Numbered from the stretch's first letter, positions 7,786 to 17,099 are shown. The stretch: DNA of 49,350 nt from JBKHJZ01 sp046537875 (GCA_046537875.1 JBKHJZ010000005.1:1-49350); one strand, 5' to 3'. Numbers and translations: made by a program. The notes: a model not told the origin generated them from the sequence alone.

Positions 7786-8300
7786 CCTCCGGTGCGGCCA
7801 CCATGGCGTTGCTCGCCATGCTCAGCGTCGGGCTGTGGACGCTGCGGGTCGCGCTCGCCGCCCGGGGCCGGCGCATCGCCGGCGCCGGGGTGGCCGCCGC
7901 CGAGGCGGTCACCTTCGCCCTGGTGTTCTCGAAGGTCATCGCCGACCTCGGGTCGGTCGGTCGCATCGCCGGCTACGCCGCCGGGGTGGCCGTCGGGACC
8001 GTCATCGGGCTGGTCGCCAACGACCGCTTCAGCCCCGGCGGCGCCGTCATCGAGGTGATCGTGGCCGGCGACGGGGCCGAGCTCCGCGACGCCTTCCACG
8101 CCCAAGGTTGGCCGGCCACCACGATGCCGGCTGCGGGCATCGCCGGCTCGGCAACCGTGCTGATCCTCGTCGTCCGTGCCAACCGCACCGACCGGGTGCT
8201 CGATGTCCTCCGGTCGACCGCTCCCGACGCCGTCTGGGCGGTCCGGCCGGCGACCGCGGTGCACGGCTCGCCCGGGATGGGGACCCCCGTGTCCGTGTGA
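7782..8300 (+). CDS. small membrane protein, DUF5698/UPF0316-like
   Basis: 172 residues with a GTG start. About three hydrophobic helices occupy the first 90 residues, followed by a small soluble alpha/beta domain resembling the C-terminal domain of UPF0316/DUF2179 proteins. Function is unknown for the family. It is divergent from a TetR gene, and two matching palindromes sit in its upstream region, so repression by that TetR protein is likely. That layout often marks export or membrane stress functions, but no transport motif is visible. A later ATG at 7803 is an alternative start. Confidence 0.72.
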   Translation: MTSGAATMALLAMLSVGLWTLRVALAARGRRIAGAGVAAAEAVTFALVFSKVIADLGSVGRIAGYAAGVAVGTVIGLVANDRFSPGGAVIEVIVAGDGAELRDAFHAQGWPATTMPAAGIAGSATVLILVVRANRTDRVLDVLRSTAPDAVWAVRPATAVHGSPGMGTPVSV

Positions 8301-8319
8301 CGACGGACCGGGCGGTCGC

Positions 8320-9786
8320 TCACCTCGCCGGGCGCGGTGACCGTGACATGTGGTCGACGAACCACCCGGCGGCGAGATCCGCCACCTGGTCGAGCGTGCC
8401 CGGCTCCTCGAACAGGTGGGTCGCACCCGGCACGATCTCGAGCCGGGTCTCGCAGGTCATCTGGGACCGGGCCTCGCGGTTGAGGCCCTCGACCACGTCG
8501 TCGTACCCGCCCACGACCAGCAGGGTCGGTGCCCGCACGTCGGCGAGCCGGGGGGCCGCCAGGTCGGGGCGGCCCCCGCGCGACACCACGGCCGCGACGT
8601 CGACGTCCGGCTCGGCCGCCGCCCTCAGCGCCGCGCCGGCACCGGTGCTCGCACCGAAGTACCCGACCGGCAGGTCCTCCACCTCCGGACGGGCAGTCAG
8701 CCACTGCGTCACCTCGACGAGCCGCCCGGCCAGCAGCCCGATGTCGAAGACGTTGGCCCGGTCGGCCTCCTCGGCCGGCGTGAGCAGATCGAACAGGAGC
8801 GTCGCGAGCCCGGCCTCGTTGAGGACACCGGCCACGTAGCGGTTCCGGGGGCTGAAGCGGCTGCTGCCGCTGCCATGGACGAACACGATCACACCCAGCG
8901 ACCGTTCCGGCACGGTGAGGTGCCCGGGCAACCGGACCCTCCCCGCCGCCACCTCGACCTCCCGGTCGAGCACGTGTCCATCGGCGGACCCGCCGGGCGC
9001 TCCACCACCCGGGCCACCGGCCGAGCGACCGGGTGACCCTCCGGCCGGCCCTCCGACTCCGCCTCCGGCCGGCCCCCCGGACGACGCCCCGGCCGAGGCG
9101 GCCGGCCCGGGCGCCTCCGAGGGGCCGGCCGCCTCCACCGACTCTGCCGCCCTCGCCGCCGCCCGGGCGATGAGCGAGACCACCTCCTCGTCCGAGGTCT
9201 GCGAGAAGTCCCTGTAGAACTGGCCGATCGCCGAGAACCACTGCGGTGTCTCGACGCACACCACGTCGTCGGCCTCGGGATGCGGGGCCTCGGCCCAACC
9301 CGCAGGCGCCACGGGGACGGCGAGGATCACCCGCGCCGCCCCGTGCTCCCGCGCGACGTGGCAGGCCGCCCGGGCCGTCGCCCCGGTCGCGATGCCGTCG
9401 TCCACCACGACCGCCGTGCGCCCCTCGAGCGGCACCCGCGGGCGGTCGCCGCGGAAGCGCTGGGCCCGGCGCGCGAGCTCGCCGCGCTCCCGGGCCTCCA
9501 CCTCGGCGAGCTCGGCGTCCCCGACCCGGGCGACCTGGAGCACGTCCGGGTTGAGCACCCGCGCCCCGTCCTCCCCGATCGCGCCCATGGCCAGCTCCGG
9601 TTGCGACGGCACGCCGAGCTTGCGGACGACGATCACGTCGAGCGGGGCGCCGAGCGCCCGCGCGACCTCGTAGGCGACCGGCACGCCACCCCGGGGGAGC
9701 CCGAGCACCACCACGTCCTCGCCGCGCAGGGAGGACAACCTCTCGGCGAGCTGCTGGCCGGCATCGGCCCGATCTGCGAAGGGCAT
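8320..9786 (-). CDS. phosphoribosyltransferase fused to a dienelactone-hydrolase-like alpha/beta hydrolase
   Basis: 488 residues in two domains. Residues 1-215 are a type I phosphoribosyltransferase with the PRPP loop VVVDDGIATGATA (127-139) and the N-terminal LPRGGVPVAYEVA. Residues 220-270 are a linker made almost only of Gly, Ala, Ser and Pro. Residues 275-480 are an alpha/beta hydrolase with oxyanion segment FVHGSG, nucleophile S380 in GASTG, and candidate acid D429 or D430 and base H457. GAGGAGGT precedes the ATG at good spacing. The same domain pair occurs in mycobacterial proteins such as Rv0571c, which as I recall belongs to the dormancy regulon. Substrates of both domains are unknown. 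Confidence 0.92.
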   Translation of the reverse strand: MPFADRADAGQQLAERLSSLRGEDVVVLGLPRGGVPVAYEVARALGAPLDVIVVRKLGVPSQPELAMGAIGEDGARVLNPDVLQVARVGDAELAEVEARERGELARRAQRFRGDRPRVPLEGRTAVVVDDGIATGATARAACHVAREHGAARVILAVPVAPAGWAEAPHPEADDVVCVETPQWFSAIGQFYRDFSQTSDEEVVSLIARAAARAAESVEAAGPSEAPGPAASAGASSGGPAGGGVGGPAGGSPGRSAGGPGGGAPGGSADGHVLDREVEVAAGRVRLPGHLTVPERSLGVIVFVHGSGSSRFSPRNRYVAGVLNEAGLATLLFDLLTPAEEADRANVFDIGLLAGRLVEVTQWLTARPEVEDLPVGYFGASTGAGAALRAAAEPDVDVAAVVSRGGRPDLAAPRLADVRAPTLLVVGGYDDVVEGLNREARSQMTCETRLEIVPGATHLFEEPGTLDQVADLAAGWFVDHMSRSPRPAR

Positions 9787-9934
9787 GACGGCACCTCCTC
9801 GTCCGACACAGCGACTCTGCCCGCCCGGCCCCCGTCCGACACCTCCACGACACCGCCACGCTGCCGACATGCGGCACACGAAGTGGCAGCGCTCCGCCGG
9901 GCGCCGGGGGGCGCCGTTCGGTGATGATGGCCGG

Positions 9935-11236
9935 GTGAACGGCACCACCGGCGACCACGACGCTACCGGGGCATCGACCGGCGTGCTCGGGCTGCACGGC
10001 TGGCTCGGCCGCCCGGTGATCGGCGTGGCGATCGTGATGGCCGCCGCCGGGTTCGCGCAGTTCAGCCCCACCGCGGCGCTGGCGGACGTCGCCGAGCACT
10101 TCGGCGAGCTGCGCAACGGCGGCGAGACGATCGCCGAGCAGGCCGGCCTGCCCGGCACGGTGCTCGGGGCCGGCCTGGCGACGATCCGGCTGGCGGCGGT
10201 TTTCGCCCTGCCCCTCGCGGCGCTCGCCGACCGCTTCGGGCGGCGGCGGTCGCTGCTCACCTGGGCGAGCCTGGGGCTCGTCGTGGTGATCGCCGCCGCC
10301 GGCAGCCCGGGCTACTGGTGGTTCGTGGCCGCGTTCGCCCTGGCCCGCCCGCTGCTCACCGCCACCGACACGATCGCCGAGGTGATGGCCGCCGAGCACA
10401 CCGGGCTGGCCGACCGGGCCAAGGCGATCGCGCTCATGTCCGCTGCCTACGGCGTCGGCGCCGGGTCGGTGGCCGTGCTCCGCGGCGCGGTCGGCGAGAG
10501 CCTCGGCTTCCGGTGGGTGTTCGGGCTCGCCGTGCTGCCCCTGCTGGCCGTGTGGCTGGCGGCGCGCATGGTGACCGAGCCCTCGCGCTATCACGCCCGT
10601 CCCGTCGCCGTGGCGGGCCGGCGCCCCGTGCTCGGGTCGGTGCGGCGCGGGCTGCGGGGGCGGCTGGGCCTGCTGGCCGGGCTCACGTTCGCCAGCGCCC
10701 TGATCACCGGTCCCGCCAACACCTTCCTGTTCGTCTACGCGGAGAACGTGCTGGACGCGAGCACCGCGCTCACCGGCACGCTGGTGGTGGCCGCCGCGCC
10801 CGCCGGCCTGCTCGGCTTGGTCGTCGGCCGGTACCTGTCCGACCACGCAGGGCGCCGCCCCACGGCCGCCGTCGGGTTGGTCGCGCTGGCCGGGGCCGGG
10901 GTGCTCACCTACTCGGGCACCGTGCCGGCCCTCGCGGCCGGGTACCTGCTCGGCATCTTCGTCGGGTCGGCCTACGCCACGCCCACGATCGCCCTGGCCA
11001 CCGAGCTGTTCCCCACGTCGACGCGGGCCTCGGTGGCGGGATGGCTGGTGCTCGCGGGCGTGCTCGGGGCGACGCTGGGGCTGTTCGTCGCCGGGGCCGT
11101 GGCCGACGCCACCGACAGCTTCGGCTCGGCGCTGGCGCTCGTGTGCGTGCCCGCAGGCCTCACCGCCGTGCTGTTGGCCTTCCTCCCCGAGACCCGGGGC
11201 CTCGAGCTGGAGGAGTCTGCTCCCGAGCCCGCGTGA
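9935..11236 (+). CDS. MFS transporter
   Basis: About 433 residues with twelve predicted membrane helices and major-facilitator signatures: DRFGRRRS between helices 2 and 3 and the related YLSDHAGRRPT in the second half. The C-terminus PETRGLELEE is like the sugar/metabolite transporter group (PETKG). It is divergent from the phosphoribosyltransferase-hydrolase gene. I chose the GTG at 9935, which lies six bases after a GATGAT box; an ATG at 9869 would add 22 residues that look non-native. The substrate is unknown. Confidence 0.87.
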   Translation: MNGTTGDHDATGASTGVLGLHGWLGRPVIGVAIVMAAAGFAQFSPTAALADVAEHFGELRNGGETIAEQAGLPGTVLGAGLATIRLAAVFALPLAALADRFGRRRSLLTWASLGLVVVIAAAGSPGYWWFVAAFALARPLLTATDTIAEVMAAEHTGLADRAKAIALMSAAYGVGAGSVAVLRGAVGESLGFRWVFGLAVLPLLAVWLAARMVTEPSRYHARPVAVAGRRPVLGSVRRGLRGRLGLLAGLTFASALITGPANTFLFVYAENVLDASTALTGTLVVAAAPAGLLGLVVGRYLSDHAGRRPTAAVGLVALAGAGVLTYSGTVPALAAGYLLGIFVGSAYATPTIALATELFPTSTRASVAGWLVLAGVLGATLGLFVAGAVADATDSFGSALALVCVPAGLTAVLLAFLPETRGLELEESAPEPA

Positions 11237-11245
11237 CGCCCGCGA

Positions 11246-11800
11246 TCAGGAGTCGGACTGATCGTCGTCGTCGTCGCCCTCGCCGGCCTGGAACGCCCCG
11301 GGCTCGAGCTCCTCGAGGAACGAGCGGAACTGGGCGACCTCGTGGTCGATGACCTCCTCGTCCGGACCCTCCTCTTCGAGGGCCTCCTCGGTCACCTCCG
11401 AGACGATCGCACCCGCCTCGTCGAGGACGTCGTCGCTCACGTACATCGGGGCGTGGACGCGGACCGCGAGCGCGATCGCGTCGGACGGGCGGCTGTCGAG
11501 CCGGCGCCCACCGCCCGGGCCGTGGACCGCGAGCTCGGCGAGGAAGGTGCCGTCGCGCACCTCGGTCACCTCGACATGGTCGACCGTCACGTCGAGCGTC
11601 TCGAGCAGCGCCGCGAACAGGTCGTGGGTGACGGGACGGGGCGGCTCCTGGCCGCTCAGCGCGAGCGCGATCGACGCCGCCTCGGGACCCCCGATGAAGA
11701 TCGGCAGCATGCGGTGCGGCTCGTCCTCCTCGCGCAGCAGGACCAGCGGTGCGCCACTGCTGGCCTCGAGGTGGAGCCCCACCAGATCGACGTGCTTCAC
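11246..11800 (-). CDS. bifunctional nuclease family protein (DUF151/BFN)
   Basis: 184 residues. The BFN/DUF151 domain occupies about residues 1-135, with the characteristic PIFIGGPEAASIA and RPSDAIALAVR segments, followed by a very acidic C-terminal tail ending in a run of aspartates. The plant founding member has DNase and RNase activity; bacterial members are conserved but little studied. The GTG start lies six bases after a TAGGGT box, which suggests a leaderless message. It converges with the MFS gene, with nine bases between the stop codons. Confidence 0.9.
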   Translation of the reverse strand: MKHVDLVGLHLEASSGAPLVLLREEDEPHRMLPIFIGGPEAASIALALSGQEPPRPVTHDLFAALLETLDVTVDHVEVTEVRDGTFLAELAVHGPGGGRRLDSRPSDAIALAVRVHAPMYVSDDVLDEAGAIVSEVTEEALEEEGPDEEVIDHEVAQFRSFLEELEPGAFQAGEGDDDDDQSDS

Positions 11801-11910
11801 ACGGTCACCCTACCGGCCGCTTCTCGTCGCAACCCGCCACCGTCGAGGCACGGGGGAGACGCCGATCTGGGGGGCACGGTGGTGCGACGACGGGCACGGC
11901 GAGGCGTCGA

Positions 11911-13494
11911 TCAGGGGGGCACGGCGAAGGCGCTGAACGCCTGGGCAGGCCACCGGCGCCACCAGGGACAGCCGCCGTTGCCGCCGTCGCGGCCCGCCAG
12001 GTGGTCGCGGATCTGCTCGTACACCGCCCCCGACACCGGCAGGTGCCCGTGGTCCACGTAGAGCGGGCACAGGTCGTCCGCCCCCGGCAACCGCCAGTCG
12101 GGAGGCATCACCGGAAGGTCGAGGATCGAGGTGACGGTGGCCACCCGCAGCCCGTCGGGCAGGGAGCGCATGAGGTCGTCGACCGCGCCGGGGGTCCCCA
12201 GCAGCTCCCGGGGCAGCGGCGCCCGTGGCTGGAAGCTCGTCCAGCCGGCGCTGCGCAGCCCGGTCATGAGGACCTCCATGCCGTCGGTGCCGACCGATCC
12301 CCGCCCGGTGCCGTCGAGCGTGTAGCCCCGCCGGTGGCGGGGGAACGCCCCGAGCAGGACCAGGTCCTCGACCGACCCGGCGGCCCGCTCGTCGATGCCC
12401 GCCGCCGCGACCCACCCGCCCTGTGAGTGCGCCACCACGACGACCGGGGGCTCGAGCTCGGCGAGCTGGTCCCGGAAGGTGGCGGCCAGCTCGTCGAGGG
12501 GCCGGCGCGTGTCCTCGGCCCGGTACGGGGCACCGCTGGTGATCGGGCACCGTGCGGCGCGCTGGGGCGCCCCCGGCCCGGTGCCCGCGTACGAGAAGTA
12601 GGCGGTCTGCTCGCAGTCGAACCCCAGCGTCGCCGGGTCGAGACGGAACATCGTGCTGGTGCCCGACGAGCCGCCGATGCCGGGAACCAGGAGGAGCGAT
12701 CCGGGCTCCCGCGGCGGCGGCCCCTGCCCCGGGGTGGTCGCCCCGGCCAGGAGCAGGGCAAGCACGAGCACGGCGAGCCGGGGGCGCCTTCGAGCCCGGC
12801 GAGCGCCCCCCTCGGCCGGTGAGGCCGGATCGCCCGCGTCGCGGGGCTGGGCATCGCCCGGCCCCGCCCCGCGGCCCGCACGGTGGAGCCGGTGGGCGGC
12901 GATGGCCGTGAGCCCGGCCGAGATCCAGAGCATGGCGAGCTGGACCTGGCCGCTGCCCAGCCTCGACACCAGCGACACGACCAGCAGGGCGACCAGGTAG
13001 CCGGCGACCGTGAGCCGCCCTCGGCCCGGCCGGCGGGACCCGCACCAGGCGATCGGCGCCGCCACCAGCACCGCGACCAGCGCCACGCCGACGGCGACCC
13101 ACAGGAGCCACGAGTAGACGGCCGCCACCCCGGCGAACGCCAGCGTGCCGGCGACGAGCGCCACCGGCAGGGCCACGGCGTAGAAGCGCAGGCTGCGGAC
13201 GATGCCGGCGCGACCGAGCGCCCGGAGCATCGCTGCCAGCACCACGACGCGCACCGCCAGCACCACGATCAGCCAGCCGGCGAACCACGGGTACGACGGG
13301 GCCTCCGCCAGCAGCACCCGCACGTCGGCGAACAGGTCGAGGGGCGGCAGGGCGACGTGGTGGGGCAGGCCGGCCCACACCGGCACCACGTCGAGCCCGC
13401 CGAGCACGGTCACGGCGACGGTGAGGGCGACGAGGGGCCGGAGGTCGATCCCGCCCCGCTCCCCCGTTCCCCCGACGACGCCATGCCGCGGCAC
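11911..13494 (-). CDS. multi-spanning membrane protein with a C-terminal lipase-like alpha/beta hydrolase
   Basis: About 527 residues. The first 250 hold roughly six or seven hydrophobic helices (near 19-38, 70-92, 103-125, 126-150, 163-180, 184-200 and 239-252). The rest is an alpha/beta hydrolase with oxyanion segment LLLVPGIGG (267-275) and nucleophile S357 in AHSQGG. A C-terminal HGHLPVSG may hold the catalytic histidine. The hydrolase appears to sit outside the membrane and could act on lipids or exported esters. The GTG at 13494 follows a TAGCGT box by seven bases; longer readings would overlap the divergent rtcB gene. The combination of a polytopic domain with a hydrolase is unusual. 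Confidence 0.75.
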   Translation of the reverse strand: MPRHGVVGGTGERGGIDLRPLVALTVAVTVLGGLDVVPVWAGLPHHVALPPLDLFADVRVLLAEAPSYPWFAGWLIVVLAVRVVVLAAMLRALGRAGIVRSLRFYAVALPVALVAGTLAFAGVAAVYSWLLWVAVGVALVAVLVAAPIAWCGSRRPGRGRLTVAGYLVALLVVSLVSRLGSGQVQLAMLWISAGLTAIAAHRLHRAGRGAGPGDAQPRDAGDPASPAEGGARRARRRPRLAVLVLALLLAGATTPGQGPPPREPGSLLLVPGIGGSSGTSTMFRLDPATLGFDCEQTAYFSYAGTGPGAPQRAARCPITSGAPYRAEDTRRPLDELAATFRDQLAELEPPVVVVAHSQGGWVAAAGIDERAAGSVEDLVLLGAFPRHRRGYTLDGTGRGSVGTDGMEVLMTGLRSAGWTSFQPRAPLPRELLGTPGAVDDLMRSLPDGLRVATVTSILDLPVMPPDWRLPGADDLCPLYVDHGHLPVSGAVYEQIRDHLAGRDGGNGGCPWWRRWPAQAFSAFAVPP

Positions 13495-13606
13495 GACCGC
13501 GACGCTACGGCCCGGCCGGGCGACGCGGTGACACGGCCGACTCACATGGCCGGGAACCGGGAGGGAGCGAGCAGACGCGGTGGACGGTGCGCGGGATACT
13601 CGACGC

Positions 13607-15052
13607 GTGGAAAGCGTCAGCGTCACCGCCGACGACCTGATCGAGGAGACGCCGTGGCGATGGCGCATCGAGCGCACCGGCGACATGCGGGTGCCCGGCA
13701 TCGTGTTCGCGTCCCGCCGGCTGCTCCCCGCCGTGGTCGGTGACCGCTCGCTCGACCAGGTGGCCAACGTCGCCACGCTCCCCGGCGTCGTCGAGGCCTC
13801 CTACGCCATGCCCGACGTGCACTGGGGCTACGGCTTCCCCATCGGCGGCGTCGCGGCCACCGACATCGACGCCGGCGGGGTGGTGTCGCCCGGCGGCGTG
13901 GGGTTCGACATCTCGTGCGGCGTGCGGCTGCTCCGCAGCGACATCGACCGCGCCGGGCTCGAACCCGTGCGGAGCGCCCTGATGGATCAGCTGGCCCGGA
14001 CGGTCCCCACGGGTATGGGCAAGGGGGCGGTGTGGGAGGTGGGCAGCGAGGCGGAGCTCCGCCGGGTGCTGTCCCGCGGTGCCGTCGAGGCGGTCGAGCA
14101 GGGGTTCGGCGACGACCACGACCTCGCCCGCTGCGAGGACGGCGGCGTGCTCCCGGGCGCCGACCCGGACGCGGTGAGCGAGCGCGCGCTCGCCCGGGGG
14201 CTGCACCAGGTGGGCAGCCTCGGGTCGGGCAACCACTTCCTCGAGGTCCAGGTCGTCGACCGGGTGCACGATCCGGGCACCGCCGCCGCCCTCGGCCTCC
14301 ACGAGGGGCAGGTGTGCGTGATGATCCACTCCGGGTCGCGCGGCCTCGGCCACCAGATCTGCACCGACCACGTGCGGCGCATGGAGGGGGCCATGGCCCG
14401 CCACGGCATCGTCGTCCCCGATCGCCAGCTCGCGTGCGTGCCGGCGCGGTCGGACGAGGGCCGGGAGTACCTGGCCGCCATGGCCGCCGCCGCCAACTAC
14501 GGCAGGGCCAACCGCCAGCTGCTGGCCGCCGCGGCCCGGCGCGCGTTCGCCGCGGCCACGGGCACCGGCGACCTGCCGCTCGTCTACGACGTGTCCCACA
14601 ACCTGGCCAAGATCGAGCAGCACGAGGTGGAGGGCCGGCGCCGGACGCTGTGCGTGCACCGCAAGGGGGCGACCCGGTCGCTGCCGCCGCACCATCCCGA
14701 CCTGCCCGACGACCTGGCGCCGATCGGGCAGCCGGTCCTGGTTCCCGGCTCGATGGGCACGGCCTCGTACGTCCTGGTCGGGGTTCCCGGCGGGGGTGCG
14801 TTCCACTCGAGCTGCCACGGGGCCGGCCGGACGATGAGCCGCACCGCCGCGCGCCGTCAGGTGGCCGGCGGGACGCTGCGCCGTGAGCTGGTGGCGGCGG
14901 GCGTGGCCGTGCGGGGCGCCTCGAACCGGGGGCTGGCCGAGGAGGCCCCGCTGTCGTACAAGGACGTCGACGAGGTGGTCACCACCGTGGAGCAGGCCGG
15001 CCTGGCCCGCCGGGTCGTCCGGCTCGTCCCCGTCGGCGTGGTGAAGGGCTGA
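13607..15052 (+). CDS. rtcB: RNA-splicing ligase RtcB
   Basis: 481 residues. RtcB joins RNA 2',3'-cyclic phosphate or 3'-phosphate ends to 5'-OH ends using GTP and Mn2+. Visible motifs are MPDVHWGYGFPIGG near residue 70, the metal cysteine region GVGFDISCGV (D101, C104) and HGAGRTMSR near the end, where H404 is the candidate guanylylated histidine. LVPGSMGTASYV is also typical. The GTG start lies six bases after GATACT. It converges with the archease gene; archease is the known activator of RtcB, so the neighbours form an RNA repair pair. Confidence 0.95.
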   Translation: MESVSVTADDLIEETPWRWRIERTGDMRVPGIVFASRRLLPAVVGDRSLDQVANVATLPGVVEASYAMPDVHWGYGFPIGGVAATDIDAGGVVSPGGVGFDISCGVRLLRSDIDRAGLEPVRSALMDQLARTVPTGMGKGAVWEVGSEAELRRVLSRGAVEAVEQGFGDDHDLARCEDGGVLPGADPDAVSERALARGLHQVGSLGSGNHFLEVQVVDRVHDPGTAAALGLHEGQVCVMIHSGSRGLGHQICTDHVRRMEGAMARHGIVVPDRQLACVPARSDEGREYLAAMAAAANYGRANRQLLAAAARRAFAAATGTGDLPLVYDVSHNLAKIEQHEVEGRRRTLCVHRKGATRSLPPHHPDLPDDLAPIGQPVLVPGSMGTASYVLVGVPGGGAFHSSCHGAGRTMSRTAARRQVAGGTLRRELVAAGVAVRGASNRGLAEEAPLSYKDVDEVVTTVEQAGLARRVVRLVPVGVVKG

Positions 15053-15062
15053 CCGGCCGGCG

Positions 15063-15485
15063 TCACACGTCGACGAGGAACCGGCACGACACGGCGCCGG
15101 GCGCCTCGTCCACCGCCAGCTCGGAGTGCGAGACGGCCTTCGGGACCGACCCGGTGGGAGACACCTGGTCCGGAGGGGCCAGCCAGAGCACGGCGTGGAG
15201 CCCGGCCTCGTCGAGCGAGCGCACCGAGGCCCCCACCGGCACGCCGTCGGCCGTGTCGAGCGCGTACACGACCTCGTCGAGCAGGTCGACGAGCACCCGC
15301 TCGGGTGGGCCGGGCGGGAGGCGGACGTCGTACGGATCGCGCCGGGCACCCTCGTCGGCCTCCGCGTAGGTGTCGACCAGCGCGTCCACCGCTTCCTCGA
15401 GGCACGCCGCCAGGTCGGGCGCCCACGCCTCGAGGATCACGTCGGCCGTGTGCGGGAGAGCGCGATGGCCCCGGTCCGACGGCAT
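15063..15485 (-). CDS. archease, RtcB cofactor protein
   Basis: 140 residues with the archease N-terminus GHRALPHTADVILEAWAPD and the acidic segment LLDEVVYALDT. Archease speeds guanylylation of RtcB and allows multiple turnover. It faces rtcB tail to tail with ten bases between the stops, so the pair is not an operon, and antisense overlap of their transcripts is possible. I chose the ATG at 15485, which starts immediately before the conserved region; a GTG six codons earlier is possible. Confidence 0.9.
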   Translation of the reverse strand: MPSDRGHRALPHTADVILEAWAPDLAACLEEAVDALVDTYAEADEGARRDPYDVRLPPGPPERVLVDLLDEVVYALDTADGVPVGASVRSLDEAGLHAVLWLAPPDQVSPTGSVPKAVSHSELAVDEAPGAVSCRFLVDV

Positions 15486-15592
15486 CGGACACCAGGCTGG
15501 CACCGCGACGGCCCCGGTGCGACCCGCGGGGGGTAGGGGCAGCCACGCCCTGTGACGTTCGGCCCTGTCCCCGGCGGACCGGCGACGCGACC

Positions 15593-16006
15593 ATGGGGCC
15601 GATGACGACGCAGAACCGCACGGTCGAGGCCGCGGCGCCTGCGGCCACGGTGGTCGACCGGGAGGCCGCCGAGGCGCTCCCCGCGCTGCCCCTCGAGGGG
15701 TTCGAGGGCGTGACCTACAAGCTGCTCTGGCGGTCCGGGAAGTCGGTCGCCGGGATCATGCACGTGCGGCCCGGCCGCGAGGTCGGCGCCCACGTGCACC
15801 AGCGGTCGCACCATCACATCTGGGTGCTGGAGGGATCGGCCGAGATGGTGGGCCGCCGGGTGGGACCGGGCTCGTACGTGCACGTTCCCGCCGGCGTCGA
15901 GCACGGCATCACCGGGGTCGAGGGCCACGACGGCCTCACCGTCTACTACCTGTACCTGCGGGATCCCGACGGCGCCGCCCCCGGGGCGGCGGGGCAGCCC
16001 GGGTGA
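15593..16006 (+). CDS. cupin-domain protein
   Basis: About 137 residues of which residues 45-120 form a single cupin barrel. The first cupin motif is visible as GAHVHQRSHHHIWVLEG, with three or four metal-binding histidines and a glutamate, and the second motif is VPAGVEHGI. Its shape suggests the ChrR-type or quercetinase-like cupins, but the substrate is unknown. A second ATG at 15602 is an equally good start. No operon partner is on the same strand, and the gene converges with the CapA-like gene. Confidence 0.82.
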   Translation: MGPMTTQNRTVEAAAPAATVVDREAAEALPALPLEGFEGVTYKLLWRSGKSVAGIMHVRPGREVGAHVHQRSHHHIWVLEGSAEMVGRRVGPGSYVHVPAGVEHGITGVEGHDGLTVYYLYLRDPDGAAPGAAGQPG

Positions 16007-16046
16007 GGGGCGACGCCCTCGAACCGGACCCGCCGGACGTCGCAGC

Positions 16047-17099
16047 TCAGCCCGGTCGTTCGACGACCAGCCGGCCGTCACGCTCCCGCACGTCGGTTCC
16101 GAACGCCGCGCACGCCTCGCGGAAGCGCCGGCCGATCCACCGGGCCTCGTCGGCGGTCGCCAGCCGCGTCCGGCAGTAGTCGAGCCCGAGGGGGACCGCC
16201 TCGACCCGGCGCACCCGCCCGGCCTCGATCGTCACGAGGAACAGCAGGCCGAGGTCGTTGCGCAGCACCGGATCGGTGGCGTAGTCATCGAGGAAGTCAC
16301 CGATGTCATAGAGGACGACGCTCCCGGCACACACCTCGACGCCGTGGAACACGTGGGCCGAGTGCCCCGCCACGAGGCCGGCGCCGGCACCGACGAACGC
16401 GTCCGCCGCCCTCCGCACGTGTGCCACCGGCGAGGGCACCATGTTGGGTCCCCAGTGCGGGGTGACCAGGACGATGTCGACACCGCGGTCGAGCAGGTCG
16501 CCCACCGCGTCGAGCGGCCAGCGCGGCACGCCACGATGGAGGTCGGCGTAGGCCACCCCCGGCCGGTCGGGCCCGGCGGCGAAGTCGAACGGGTGGTCCG
16601 TGAGCCCCACCACCCCCACGGACGTGCCGGCCGCCTCGAGCACGGCCGGCGCGCGGGCCGCCCGCTCGTCCGGGCCGGCACCGACCGCGGCGATGCCGCC
16701 CGCGGCCAGGTGGTCCAGCGTGTCGACCAGGGCCACCTCGCCGTAGTCGAGCGCATGGTTGTTGGCGAGCGTGACGCAGTCGACACCGAGGTGGCGCAGG
16801 GTCTCGACGGCCGCGGGCGGGGCGCGGAAGAAGAACGGCTTGGCCGGGTCGGGCCACCGCTCCCCCCGCTCGGAGATCGCGCACTCCAGGTTGAGCACGA
16901 ACAGGTCGGCCTCGCGGGCCACCTCGACGACCTCGTCCGCCACCAGTGCGGTCGGCGGGACCTCGGCCAGGCGCTCCGCGACCATGCGACCGACCATCGT
17001 GTCGCCGGCCAGGGCCAGCCTCAGGGGTCCCTGCGCGCTACTGCTCGTAGCGCTCCACCACCTGCTCGGGCCGCACCTCGGCGAGATCGGGATCCTCAC
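16047..17099 (-). CDS. CapA-family (poly-gamma-glutamate synthesis-like) metallophosphatase-fold protein
   Basis: About 350 residues with the CapA pattern: LALAGDTMVGR at the start of the domain, LNLECAIS, NNHALDYG, GLTDHPFD, TPHWGPN and GHSAHVFHGVEV. CapA proteins share a calcineurin-like fold and act in capsule polymer production, but many actinobacterial members have other, unknown roles. The start is unclear. The only in-frame GTG is at 17099, which overlaps the DUF2630 gene by 62 bases; otherwise translation would have to begin at a CTG near 17028. No signal peptide is visible in either form. Confidence 0.83.
   Translation of the reverse strand: MRIPISPRCGPSRWWSATSSSAQGPLRLALAGDTMVGRMVAERLAEVPPTALVADEVVEVAREADLFVLNLECAISERGERWPDPAKPFFFRAPPAAVETLRHLGVDCVTLANNHALDYGEVALVDTLDHLAAGGIAAVGAGPDERAARAPAVLEAAGTSVGVVGLTDHPFDFAAGPDRPGVAYADLHRGVPRWPLDAVGDLLDRGVDIVLVTPHWGPNMVPSPVAHVRRAADAFVGAGAGLVAGHSAHVFHGVEVCAGSVVLYDIGDFLDDYATDPVLRNDLGLLFLVTIEAGRVRRVEAVPLGLDYCRTRLATADEARWIGRRFREACAAFGTDVRERDGRLVVERPG

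Noticed and set aside
9000..9130. Repetitive CCGG-rich tract
   Set aside because: It is the coding sequence of the Gly/Ala/Pro linker in the fusion protein, not an independent DNA repeat or CRISPR.
7973..10846. 957-codon open frame spanning the hydrolase and MFS genes
   Set aside because: It crosses several well-supported genes on both strands and has no recognisable domain.
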